This document shows positions 18,803 to 27,413 of a DNA stretch of 45,544 bases, piece after piece. The DNA is taken from assembly GCA_002705055.1 (NCBI GenBank), contig PAHY01000048.1, positions 1 to 45,544 of the forward strand. The letters are read 5' to 3'. Each line of letters opens with the position of its first letter. Position 1 is the stretch's first letter. Made by a program: the position numbers and the translations under genes. The stretch is from Planctomycetota bacterium. GTDB lineage: Bacteria; Planctomycetota; UBA1135. Under the pieces are notes generated by a model. It saw only the letters and a program-made list of their open reading frames with translations, was not told the origin of the DNA and did no database searches.

Positions 18803-21540
18803 TGCTGCAGCGCCTCCACCAGCTTGTCCGGCAGATCGATCACCAGCTCCTGGCCTTCGCTCAGACTCGCTGCATCGACCTCAAGCGTGCCGCGATCGAC
18901 CACGATCGAAGTCCCGTTGAGGTGGACGGTCCAGCTCAGACTCAGCGGACCCTCCGCCGGGAGGCGCACTTCAAAGGCAGGCCCATCCTGCGAGCGAAGC
19001 CGAAGGCTACCGTGGAGCTGATCCTCGGCGGCAATACGGAGACTGTAGATCGCCTCGGCGGGAACACGGTCGGTGCCCCGCAGACGAAGGGTGATCTTCG
19101 GGCTGGGTCGCATCGTGACCTCATGTCGCCCCGGCCCCAACTCACCAAGCTGCTTGGTCAACCAGCCCTCTGCATAGAGGTCAAGTCGAAGCGTCTCCCC
19201 TTGTGGAACGGGAAGCACGATCTCCCCCTCATCCCAGGTGAGCTGCACACTCGACACACCGCGCGGGAGGCGACTGATGAGCTGCGGATCAAAGCGTTCG
19301 CGGTCCGCGACGGTGAGCGGTCCCCCGCCTGCTTCGCGCATGGCAAGCCGGATCAACCCCACCCTGTCCGCGAGCGAAACCTCCTGCAGGCGCGGGTCGC
19401 GCGTGACCTCTCCCTGGACCGTGCGCACCCCGGGCACCCGATAGATCTCTTCGCCCAGACCGCTGCTCAGCCGAAACACCACATCCCAGCTTCCCGGCGG
19501 CACCGCGCGCAGATCAATCTCCTGAAGCTGCGGCGTGGGCTTGGACCGAAAATCGATCTGGCTGCGCTGGATCCCAGTCTGATGGTAAGTGTCCATTGCC
19601 TCTCCTGGCCTCACTGCCACCGCGTAGACGATCGGTACACCCGGCATGTGTTTCAGCGAGCCCACAATCGACGCGGCGCGCTCGAGGACAACTTCCAGTT
19701 CGCGTAGGCTTGGGTCGAATGCGACGCGGGCCACGATGAACTTGTGGTGACTCACATCCATGCGCACGCTGACGACTTCTGTCTGGGGCGTGGACTCCTT
19801 GAAACGGCCGTGCAGACCGAAGAACTCGGACCAATCCGTGGCGTAAAGCGTGATCCCACCCTGCTCGTCGGTCATCTTCGGTCGGCCTCCCCATGACTGA
19901 TAGGTGCGCACTCCATCCTCGCGCAGATCGCGCGCCAGGCCGACCATCGCTTCCACCCGGGCGCCCGCGACGGGCTGACCATCCGCGTCGACCACGCGCA
20001 GTTGGAAGAAGGGGCCGATGAACTCCAGCGGCACCTCGCCGACATCGGTGACCGACTCATAGGACTCGAGGCGAGCGTCGAACTGAGCACGCACTCGAAT
20101 CGTCTCCGCGCGGCCGGCTTCCTCCGAAGCCGGAAGCAAAGCCGTGTGCTCGACCCCTGAAACATCCTCCGCACGCATGTTCTGCGGCTCAAGGCGCGCG
20201 CTCTCGATCCAGAAGCTCCCGTCGGGGTATACGGTACACCGGGGCCGATCCGCACGCCTTTGATCGCCATCAAGCAACAGCCAGGTCTGCCCCCGACCCA
20301 AGTCGATGCAGTTCGACCGAAAGTCGAATCCTTCGGGCGCCGTGAAGCGGCCGATAATCCCAGGGCGCGATTGATACCGGACCGAGTGCTCGACGCGTCC
20401 TCCAGCAGCAGTGGGCCCGGGGACCACGCCAAGATGATCATCCGTGAGGTAGGCTCCTCCACGCTCCTGAGGGCGCATCAAGAGGCCCACCTGGAACTGG
20501 GCATCGACCGCGACCTTCTCAAAGATGAAGAAGTCGCCCTCCTGGCGCACCGCCTGGCTAAGCGACTGAGGCTCGCCTTCGTCATCGAGCATTGCAATCG
20601 TGGGCTCGACCCCTTGCGGCCCGCCCAGCACTTGGATCGCGAGCTCCCCGTTGGCAGGGAGAACAAACTCGATCGGCTCGCGGCGGGTCTGATCAAACTC
20701 GACGGATTCTTCGAAGCCGCGCTGGGGAAGCTCCAGGCGCATCTGGAAGAGGAAAGGGCCCGGCGGATCACTGAGGCGCTGCCGATCTTGGGCCGTGGGC
20801 TCGGGAATGAACGCGCGGCGACCATCGGGCAAGGGGAAGACGTTGCGCCGGGTGTAGGGCCAGACTTGGTCGCGCTCCCAGGCGCTCGCATCCCCGGGGA
20901 GCTGTGCCGCCGCCTGCGTATCGGCCACGTGCACATCCAGCCGCGGATTGAGGTTGGGAACCGTGCCGTCCGCTTCCACGATGCGCACCTCGATCATGGG
21001 ATAGGCCCGGAGTGAGAGCACGTGCTCTGTGGGCTCGCCTTCGAGAGCCGCCTCGACAAAGACCATCCCCGCGCGCTCCCATTCCGTCACCCAAGCGGAG
21101 CAGGTGGCGCGCGTCGGCAGAGTGACGCGACCGGTGGCGTCGGTGCGCGGGAGATTGTCGTCGTTCATGATCCCGCCGACCTGATCCGTCTGCTCGGTGT
21201 AGTAGGCACGGAGCTCGTCCATGCGTTCTTCCGGAATCACCCAGTGCGCCACCGCCACGTCCACCGCCGGCGAACCATCGGGCGCGAGCACCAGGATCGT
21301 GTGCCCGTCCGCGCTTTCGGGCTCCGCGGCCTCGCGCTGGGCGGGCTCTTCTTCTTCGCCCCCCGTCGCGGCAAGCTCGAGGACCGGATCCGCGCCTGCC
21401 TCCGGCGCTTCCTGCTGGACACTCTCTGCCGGGTGGCTGCGAAGTGGCTCGATACCTTGCTCGTCTTCCGAAAAGAAGAGCCATGCGACCGCTGCCAGAG
21501 CAGCAGCCGCGAGCAGAATCAGGGGGGCGCGCGAAGACAT
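18799..21540 (-). CDS. Giant anchored beta-rich protein, paralogue D (first gene of the run)
   Basis: A 913-residue protein. The ORF is open far upstream, but ATG 21540 begins the anchor (MSSRAPLILLAAAALAAVAW), and an oppositely oriented gene starts 48 bp away. An acidic linker precedes the first beta domain (LAPDGSPAVDVAVAHWV, then RTDATGRVTLP). YPDGSF lies near 437, the second domain (VVDADGQPVAGARVEAMV) carries YATDWSEFF near 566, and GSWDVVFRLSSGLGEEIYRVP leads to TRDPRLQEVSL near 715. The C-terminus is a short LVIDLPDKLVEALQQ. It heads a leftward run of seven genes to 8617. Function unknown. Confidence 0.82.
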   Translation of the reverse strand: MSSRAPLILLAAAALAAVAWLFFSEDEQGIEPLRSHPAESVQQEAPEAGADPVLELAATGGEEEEPAQREAAEPESADGHTILVLAPDGSPAVDVAVAHWVIPEERMDELRAYYTEQTDQVGGIMNDDNLPRTDATGRVTLPTRATCSAWVTEWERAGMVFVEAALEGEPTEHVLSLRAYPMIEVRIVEADGTVPNLNPRLDVHVADTQAAAQLPGDASAWERDQVWPYTRRNVFPLPDGRRAFIPEPTAQDRQRLSDPPGPFLFQMRLELPQRGFEESVEFDQTRREPIEFVLPANGELAIQVLGGPQGVEPTIAMLDDEGEPQSLSQAVRQEGDFFIFEKVAVDAQFQVGLLMRPQERGGAYLTDDHLGVVPGPTAAGGRVEHSVRYQSRPGIIGRFTAPEGFDFRSNCIDLGRGQTWLLLDGDQRRADRPRCTVYPDGSFWIESARLEPQNMRAEDVSGVEHTALLPASEEAGRAETIRVRAQFDARLESYESVTDVGEVPLEFIGPFFQLRVVDADGQPVAGARVEAMVGLARDLREDGVRTYQSWGGRPKMTDEQGGITLYATDWSEFFGLHGRFKESTPQTEVVSVRMDVSHHKFIVARVAFDPSLRELEVVLERAASIVGSLKHMPGVPIVYAVAVRPGEAMDTYHQTGIQRSQIDFRSKPTPQLQEIDLRAVPPGSWDVVFRLSSGLGEEIYRVPGVRTVQGEVTRDPRLQEVSLADRVGLIRLAMREAGGGPLTVADRERFDPQLISRLPRGVSSVQLTWDEGEIVLPVPQGETLRLDLYAEGWLTKQLGELGPGRHEVTMRPSPKITLRLRGTDRVPAEAIYSLRIAAEDQLHGSLRLRSQDGPAFEVRLPAEGPLSLSWTVHLNGTSIVVDRGTLEVDAASLSEGQELVIDLPDKLVEALQQ

Positions 21541-21588
21541 CAAATGGAAAACTGCCAGAATAGCAGTCATCCCCGGTGCGGGGCTCCG
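21541..21588. promoter_or_regulatory. 48-bp divergent promoter region between paralogue D and the beta-barrel gene
   Basis: The gap contains two small palindromes, ACTGC-N7-GCAGT (21551-21567) and CCCCG-GTG-CGGGG (21571-21583). A TATTCT hexamer on the minus strand (21562-21557) lies inside the first one and could be the -10 box for the giant operon. These are operator or hairpin candidates only. Confidence 0.35.
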
Positions 21589-22158
21589 ATGCGTTTGAAC
21601 TTCTTGCGACATGGCTTTCTGATCAGCGCTCTCGCGTGCGCCAGCGCCTGTTCGATCCCGGTTTCCGAGGCGCGGTCGATGGTGCGGCTCGACACCATCG
21701 CCTGGGAGGACACGACGCGCCGCGATGAAGACGGCGCAGCCCGCGCCGAGCGGAGCGTGGACCGCGACGCGCTCGAGCTTGCAATCGGTGGCGGATACTT
21801 CGATCAGTACGATCGCAAGCTGGTCGGCTGGGAGATGGTCGGCGGCCGCGCGCGCCTCGGCTCGCTGGATGGCTGGTCGCTGCGCGCCAGCCTGCGTTGG
21901 TACTGGCCGATCTCTGAGTTTCTGCGGCCCTATGCCGCGCTCGGCGCAGGGGGGCTGTACCTGGAAGACCTCGAGACCGCCCAGGGCGAGCTGCATGCCG
22001 GCATCGGCGCCGAGATTCCGATCACCCGCGGCTGGTTTCTGAACCTCGGCCTCGACTACCTCTACCCCGGCGAGCCAGCGCTCGACGAGGCCACCGAGAA
22101 GATCGAGACCGAGTTCGACGGCTGGGCGCTGCGCTTGGGCCTGGGCTGGGAGTTCTAG
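21589..22158 (+). CDS. Small outer-membrane beta-barrel-like protein
   Basis: From ATG 21589 the product has 189 residues with a signal sequence (FLRHGFLISALACASAC). Alternating amphipathic strands follow (LELAIGGGYF, WSLRASLRWYWP, LRPYAALGAGGLYLED, HAGIGAEIP, FLNLGLDYLYPGE) and the protein ends in WALRLGLGWEF, with a terminal Phe as expected for BAM-inserted barrels. The pattern matches opacity/OmpA-like 8-stranded porins. It sits alone between two runs of giant paralogue genes and is transcribed away from them, so it may share their surface location. It shares a CTAG stop overlap with paralogue E. Confidence 0.75.
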   Translation: MRLNFLRHGFLISALACASACSIPVSEARSMVRLDTIAWEDTTRRDEDGAARAERSVDRDALELAIGGGYFDQYDRKLVGWEMVGGRARLGSLDGWSLRASLRWYWPISEFLRPYAALGAGGLYLEDLETAQGELHAGIGAEIPITRGWFLNLGLDYLYPGEPALDEATEKIETEFDGWALRLGLGWEF

Positions 22159-24878
22159 CCGCGCTTCAGCGACTCGAAGAGTTTGGCGGGCGGCTCCAGC
22201 TCGAGCACTCCGCCGCCGCGCAGCATCGCTTCGCTGATCCAGGCCTGCGACTGCGCGACGCCGCGCCAGCCCCCCGACTCGTCGACGAGTTTCCAGGTCA
22301 GGCTCATCCCGCCGGAACTGGCCAGCTCGATCCGCAGGCCGTCGCTCGGGTTGCCCTCCAGCAGCTTGGCGGGAGTCGGCATCTGACCACTGTGCAGATC
22401 CAGTTCAATCGCCCAGCCTTCCGGCAGCTCGTGGCCATGCACGGCGCGCAGCACGAGTTGAAAGCTGCCGGTCTCGAGCTGAATCGAGCTCTCTCCGGGA
22501 GCGACGCCTTCCAGGGCGTACGGCCGCGCATCGCGCGAAGTGATCCAACCGTTCAGCGGCTGATCGCGCGGCGAGAAGAACACCGCCCTATCTTGTTCGA
22601 TCACGGGCCCGCGCCCAAACAGGCCGCGGTCGCTGTCCGCTCGCCAGCCGCGGTACATCACGTCCTGCACCTTGCCGTCGGCATCGGTCAGCGGCTTGCC
22701 ATCCAGGCCCAGGACCGTGATCGCGTACCGGTGGATCTGCGGAGTGAGATCGATCAGGCTGGGTAGCGTCGTGGGCCCGGCGACTCGAATCGTCTCGCGA
22801 TGCGGGATGATCTGCCGCGTGTCCATTAAGCGGAAGACTAGGTCGTACTCGCCTTCCGCGAGCGGCTTCAGCTCGAAGGGCACGACCGCGAAATCAGCTT
22901 CGACGCGCGCTTCATCGCTTTGCGGCCAAAGCTGCGCGCGGGGCCGCCGCTGCGTTCCCCAGGCTTCGGGCGGCGTGCCGGCCGGGACCGCGAGCACCTC
23001 GACGTTGAGCAGATCCTTGTAGACCCGGGCCTCGCCCTGAACGACAGCGGCCTGGGGGAGCACGAGCTCGAACTGAGTGTCGTGACGATCGAAGATGCGC
23101 TCGGCCGGCAGATACTCCTGGTGCTGCAGCTGGACCCGCAGCTTGCCCGTCAGTCGCCCGGCCGCCGGCGGCAGCGGCCGCTGAAACTGGTGATCAAAGT
23201 CAAAGCCGGGCACGATGAGACTGCCGTCACGTTCTGTCGTGCGCGGGGTCAGCTGGCTCGAAATATGACGCCATTGGACGGACCCGTCATCAAGCACACA
23301 CTCGACTTCAAAACGCGCGGTCGCACCCGGCACGCCTTCACCGGACGCGTTGACCGCGCGGATCGACAGCAGGGGTTGATCCTGGCCCAGGACCACATCA
23401 CCCAAATCAATCACGCCCTCGGCGTTCGGTTCAGGCATCGCGAGCTTCTTCCAGCGGCGCTGCGGGTCGATCCAGGTTCCTCGCATGGGTCCCATGCCCT
23501 GGAAGGCGAGGATCAGTTCGGTGTAGTCCGCCGCCTCCGTATCACCCACGCCAACGCGTCCAAAGTCGACCACAAACTGACCGTCTAGGCCCGGCTCCAG
23601 GCTGGCAGCCACCGTGCGCCAGGGGTCATCGCGGAAGCGCATGCGCAGTTCGAGCGACTCCCCCCCGCTGCCACGCGGAATGATCGGCTGCCCGGCCTCA
23701 TCAAGCGCACGGCCGACCATCATTCCGGTGAGGTCCCGGGTGTACTCCGCCTCGACCACATCGCCCGCAAACGCAGGGCCCGCCAGCGTCATGGGCTGAA
23801 TCTGCGTGCTATTGGAGGAGTACCCGGAGGCCTGACGCTGGATCAACGCAAACCGCACCTGCAAGGCAGCGCCGACCGGGATGAAGTCAAAGTGGTGCCA
23901 GCCTTCCGCGTCCGGCCCGAGCGACTCCGCGTTCTCGCCTCGCATGCGCCGATCCTCCATGACCGGATAAAGCACCGGCTCGACCCCAAGCGGATAACCG
24001 CGCAGCCGGATCCGCACGCTCCCCATCTCTGAAGTGATGATCTGCAGCTCTTCGCTCCTGCCCTCCTCGAAGCGGACTTGCAGCCGCTCCTGGCAGGGCA
24101 GGGTCACTTCGACGCTAGGGCTGAACTGTTCGGGATCGATCCCGGCGTTTTTCAGCTGATCCACGTCGAATCGTGAACGCAACCAGGCGCGCCCCTGCGC
24201 GTCCGTGCGACGCGGATCGTCGACGCCGCTTCTGGCGTGCAGGCGCGAAAATTCATCCCGCTGCTCCTGGGGCGCATCGCGCACCCGCACCTGGACACCT
24301 GCGACGGGCTCGCCACTCGGCGTGACCACACGCACCGGGAATCCGTCAAAGCGGTGCAGGGTGAGTAGCACCGGGTCCGAGCGCGGAGCCGGCGCGTCGG
24401 TCACCCAAGCGGCGCCTTCTGCTGCTTCATGGCTCGCCAGGACCGTCCCGAGGCCTTGGGTTGGAAGAGGTGCATAGCCATCTTGGTCGGTAGGTGTGAC
24501 GGAGCTGTGCCGAAAGGGCATCCGATACTCGATCGGAGTCTCCGCCGCAGCCGCCCCCACGATGTGCGCCCGGACCTCCTCCGAAACCTCTGATTCGAGC
24601 CGAGGGAAAACTTGTGCCCCCGCGACCGGCGCTCCGTCTTCGTTCACCACGCGGACCCAGCGTTCGCGCGGAGCTTCGTCTGCTTCGACCCGCTCGCCTG
24701 CTTGCTCGACCTCTTCCGCCACCGGATCTGCGAGCGCCGTCGAAACAGGAGGAGCACTCTCACTCTCGCCCCCAAGTAGCTCCTCGTTTGCAGTCGAATC
24801 CGAGGGCCAGTTGATCCATGCGATCGCAAGCAGCGCGACGGACACGAGAAGAAGAAAGAGACGAGACTGCTGAGACAT
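22155..24878 (-). CDS. Giant anchored beta-rich protein, paralogue E
   Basis: A 907-residue protein with an N-terminal anchor (LFLLLVSVALLAIAWINW) and an acidic linker. The first domain contains VVNEDGAPVAGAQVFPRL and PTDQDGYAPLP. A second repeat (VVTPSGEPVAGVQVRVRD) and a third (AVNASGEGVPGATARFEV) follow. The DW motif has become PGFDFDHQF near 557, and GEYDLVFRL is followed by a changed segment (ETIRVAGP) in place of RDPRLQE. The C-terminal SGGMSLTWKLV strand and LELEPPAKLFESLKRG tail match the family. More diverged than A, C and D. It lies 44 nt downstream of paralogue F in a second short run. Function unknown. Confidence 0.8.
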   Translation of the reverse strand: MSQQSRLFLLLVSVALLAIAWINWPSDSTANEELLGGESESAPPVSTALADPVAEEVEQAGERVEADEAPRERWVRVVNEDGAPVAGAQVFPRLESEVSEEVRAHIVGAAAAETPIEYRMPFRHSSVTPTDQDGYAPLPTQGLGTVLASHEAAEGAAWVTDAPAPRSDPVLLTLHRFDGFPVRVVTPSGEPVAGVQVRVRDAPQEQRDEFSRLHARSGVDDPRRTDAQGRAWLRSRFDVDQLKNAGIDPEQFSPSVEVTLPCQERLQVRFEEGRSEELQIITSEMGSVRIRLRGYPLGVEPVLYPVMEDRRMRGENAESLGPDAEGWHHFDFIPVGAALQVRFALIQRQASGYSSNSTQIQPMTLAGPAFAGDVVEAEYTRDLTGMMVGRALDEAGQPIIPRGSGGESLELRMRFRDDPWRTVAASLEPGLDGQFVVDFGRVGVGDTEAADYTELILAFQGMGPMRGTWIDPQRRWKKLAMPEPNAEGVIDLGDVVLGQDQPLLSIRAVNASGEGVPGATARFEVECVLDDGSVQWRHISSQLTPRTTERDGSLIVPGFDFDHQFQRPLPPAAGRLTGKLRVQLQHQEYLPAERIFDRHDTQFELVLPQAAVVQGEARVYKDLLNVEVLAVPAGTPPEAWGTQRRPRAQLWPQSDEARVEADFAVVPFELKPLAEGEYDLVFRLMDTRQIIPHRETIRVAGPTTLPSLIDLTPQIHRYAITVLGLDGKPLTDADGKVQDVMYRGWRADSDRGLFGRGPVIEQDRAVFFSPRDQPLNGWITSRDARPYALEGVAPGESSIQLETGSFQLVLRAVHGHELPEGWAIELDLHSGQMPTPAKLLEGNPSDGLRIELASSGGMSLTWKLVDESGGWRGVAQSQAWISEAMLRGGGVLELEPPAKLFESLKRG

Positions 24879-24922
24879 GAGAATGCCGCGAGGGCTTTGA
24901 ATACTCAGGCCAAGTCTAGCGC

Positions 24923-27292
24923 CTACCAGCCCGGAGGCGGTTCGATGATCAGCTCGCCCCGCGCGAGGTCGGCTTCGGTCACGACGATCGTGGTGGTCTT
25001 CGCGTTGCGGTCGAAGCGCGCGCCGTTGGGGCGGTACCAGCTGAGTTCATACTGGCCGGGGCCTTGCAGTCGCAGCGCGATATCCCTGGACACAGGGTCG
25101 AACTCGGCCATCTGACTCTCGCCGCTCGAGATGCCCAGGAACCAGGTATCGCCGTAGCCTTCGACGCCGGAGCTCGGCTTGATCACCAGTCGGCGCAGCG
25201 CCTTGAGGTCGAGCTTGTGGCGACCGGCACCGATACTGCGCACTTCGAGCGGCTCAAAGCCCTGCGCGGTGAAGCCGCCGGTCCAGGCCGCGCTCCCCGC
25301 CGGGATCGGAAACTTCCACACGCCGTCATCCGCCGGCACCAAGGTGCGGTACTCCACCCCCGCGCGCGCCCGATGCGTGACGACCGCGCGCGAACCTTCC
25401 ACGACGCCTTCCGGCACCTCCACTTCAACCCAGCGCAGCCGCTGATCGAAGGGCGAGGCCTCGAAGCTGGTCAGCGAGGTCTCTTCTCCGGCGCGGATCG
25501 GGATGCCGCGCTCGACCCAGACCGGCCAATCCTGGCTCCAGCCCCAAGCGATCACCAGATCCACTGTGCCCTCCGGCAGCTGGCGAATGCGGAAAGTGTC
25601 GCGTCCGCGGCGCGGGCGGACGGAATCCGAGCCCAGCTCCTCTTCGGCATGGACCGGCGAACCGGGCGCCAGCGCGCGCACGCGGAAACGGCTGGAGAAG
25701 CCCTCGCTGAACACCACCGCGCCGCTCAGTCCGCCGCCGCTCTTCAAGGTGATCGTCACTTCCCGCGTGCCCAGCGGGACGACTTCGCTGTGGCGAATGA
25801 AAGCCCGCGCATCCACGCTCACGCGCAGCCCGGTGATCGTCGGACGCCGCTCGGCGCTGCCGCCGCGCGCGGTGCGCTCGATCAGCTGCCAGCTGGGCGC
25901 CATCAGCCAAGCCTCGCCGCTTCGCCCTGTCTCGAGGTCGCTCAAGAAGGTCGAGCGCAGACCGCGTCGCTCGCCTTCGGCCACAAGCACGAGCCCAATG
26001 TCGGCGTCGGCAACCGGCTCGCCGGCTTCATTGACGACCCGGAAGCGGGTCAGATAGTTGTCCGCCGGCATCGTGACATCCCCCAGCGTGACGCCCGGCT
26101 GGCCCAGCGGCAGCAGCACCATGGCGTCGCGGCCGACGCGCAGAATCTCGCTCGAGATCTCGTTGCGCGCGTTATCTGGCACCCATGAGAAGTAGAGCTT
26201 CTGCAGCTGATGCAGGCCGAGCGTCTGCTCTTCCGCGGGAAGCTGCGAGGCATCCAGGTAGCCCAGGTTGACCAGCGACTGCCCCAGAACCGCAAACTGA
26301 TCCTGCTCGCGGCGGCCGGTGGGCCAGGCCAGGAACAGGCCGCTGCTCAGATACTCGACGTGGAAGCGCTGCAGCGCAAAGCTGCCCGCGTCCGAGATGC
26401 CGCGCAGGCTGAGGTCGCGCGCGTTGCGACCAAGCCGAAGCGGACGGCCTTCTTCGTCGACCAGGCGGCCCTGCACGACCGGCTGATCCATCAGATTCGA
26501 CTCGGCGCGGGTGATCTCACCTGGCACCCCCGGGCCGACAAACTGAATCTTGCCCGGAATGTCGATGCGCTTGTGCGGGGTCACGATGCCCGTGCCTTCC
26601 TCGACGGTCACGCGCGCGTAGAGCAGGTCCCATACCTCGCCGAGCGGCGGTTCGTCGAAGCGCCACCAGCCGTCGGCCTGATGCAGCCCGCTGATCTCCA
26701 TCGCGTCGTAGGCGCTGCCTTCCGCCGGGGAAAGCACCGGGGCCACGCTGCTCGGGAAGCCGTGCAGCTTGACCAGAATCTGCTGCACCCCGGGCAGCTC
26801 AAAGCGCAGCGAGCTGTGATCGGCCAGCACGACCGTCTCTTCGACCCGGAAGCCGCGCAGCTTCCAATCCCAGACGCCGATGATGACTTCTTCCCAGCCG
26901 CTCTCTTCGCAGGTGCGCAGCGCCTGGGCGCGATCGAAGACGGCGCGGCCCTGCGCGTCAGTGCGGCGGCCCAGGTACACGACCCAGATCGGCAGCTCGC
27001 CGGTCGAAGTGATGGCCACGGTCACGTCGGAGACCGGGCGCATATACTCGTCGACTACGGTCACCACGAGCGCGTCGCCGATTCCGATCAGGCTGGGGTC
27101 GAGCTCTTCGCGCTGCGCCTCTTCCTCTGAGGGCTGCAGCGAGACCGAGGCCTCGGAGCGCTGCTCCTCTTCGGCCGCGGGCCCCGCGTAGATGCCCAGG
27201 CCATCCTCGATCCCGCCGCTCGGCCAGAACGCGACCCCGAGCACCGCGATGAGCAGAACCAGACCGGCGATCAGGAAGGTGGAGCGATACAT
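24923..27292 (-). CDS. Giant anchored beta-rich protein, paralogue F (short, divergent)
   Basis: At 789 residues this is the shortest of the six. The anchor is FLIAGLVLLIAVLGVAFW; an acidic linker and the first beta domain (VVDEYMRPVSDVTVAI, RTDAQGRAVFD) follow. A later domain reads VVNEAGEPVADADIGLVL. The family GxWDxV segment appears as GTVDLVIAWGWSQDW near 573, but RDPRLQE is lost. The C-terminal PGQYELSWYRPNGA strand and ELIIEPPPGW end match the family. It heads the second leftward run, with a TAGGAT hexamer (27318-27313, minus) about 20 nt before the ATG as a possible -10. Function unknown. Confidence 0.78.
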   Translation of the reverse strand: MYRSTFLIAGLVLLIAVLGVAFWPSGGIEDGLGIYAGPAAEEEQRSEASVSLQPSEEEAQREELDPSLIGIGDALVVTVVDEYMRPVSDVTVAITSTGELPIWVVYLGRRTDAQGRAVFDRAQALRTCEESGWEEVIIGVWDWKLRGFRVEETVVLADHSSLRFELPGVQQILVKLHGFPSSVAPVLSPAEGSAYDAMEISGLHQADGWWRFDEPPLGEVWDLLYARVTVEEGTGIVTPHKRIDIPGKIQFVGPGVPGEITRAESNLMDQPVVQGRLVDEEGRPLRLGRNARDLSLRGISDAGSFALQRFHVEYLSSGLFLAWPTGRREQDQFAVLGQSLVNLGYLDASQLPAEEQTLGLHQLQKLYFSWVPDNARNEISSEILRVGRDAMVLLPLGQPGVTLGDVTMPADNYLTRFRVVNEAGEPVADADIGLVLVAEGERRGLRSTFLSDLETGRSGEAWLMAPSWQLIERTARGGSAERRPTITGLRVSVDARAFIRHSEVVPLGTREVTITLKSGGGLSGAVVFSEGFSSRFRVRALAPGSPVHAEEELGSDSVRPRRGRDTFRIRQLPEGTVDLVIAWGWSQDWPVWVERGIPIRAGEETSLTSFEASPFDQRLRWVEVEVPEGVVEGSRAVVTHRARAGVEYRTLVPADDGVWKFPIPAGSAAWTGGFTAQGFEPLEVRSIGAGRHKLDLKALRRLVIKPSSGVEGYGDTWFLGISSGESQMAEFDPVSRDIALRLQGPGQYELSWYRPNGARFDRNAKTTTIVVTEADLARGELIIEPPPGW

Positions 27293-27390
27293 CAGGCCAA
27301 ACCGAAGGGTCCATCCTAGTCGAAGCGCGCGGGGCCCGGTTTCCGGTTACGGAACCGCCTCGGACGGCCGATAAGACTGCTTCCCCGGGG

Positions 27391-27413
27391 CTACAATCCC
27401 GGCAGGAATTGCC
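27391..27413 (+). promoter_or_regulatory. -10 box and Shine-Dalgarno of the bisphosphate nucleotidase gene
   Basis: TACAAT (27392-27397) is a good -10, and AGGAA (27404-27408) is a proper Shine-Dalgarno sequence 5 nt before ATG 27414. This is one of the few genes in the window with both, in contrast to the start-proximal hexamers elsewhere. The rest of the divergent gap (27293-27391) shows nothing clear beyond the possible paralogue F -10. Confidence 0.5.

Noticed and set aside
16751..19021. 756-codon plus-strand frame opposite giant paralogue C
   Set aside because: Composition is that of a reverse-complement shadow, and the minus-strand protein has a signal, conserved motifs and paralogues.
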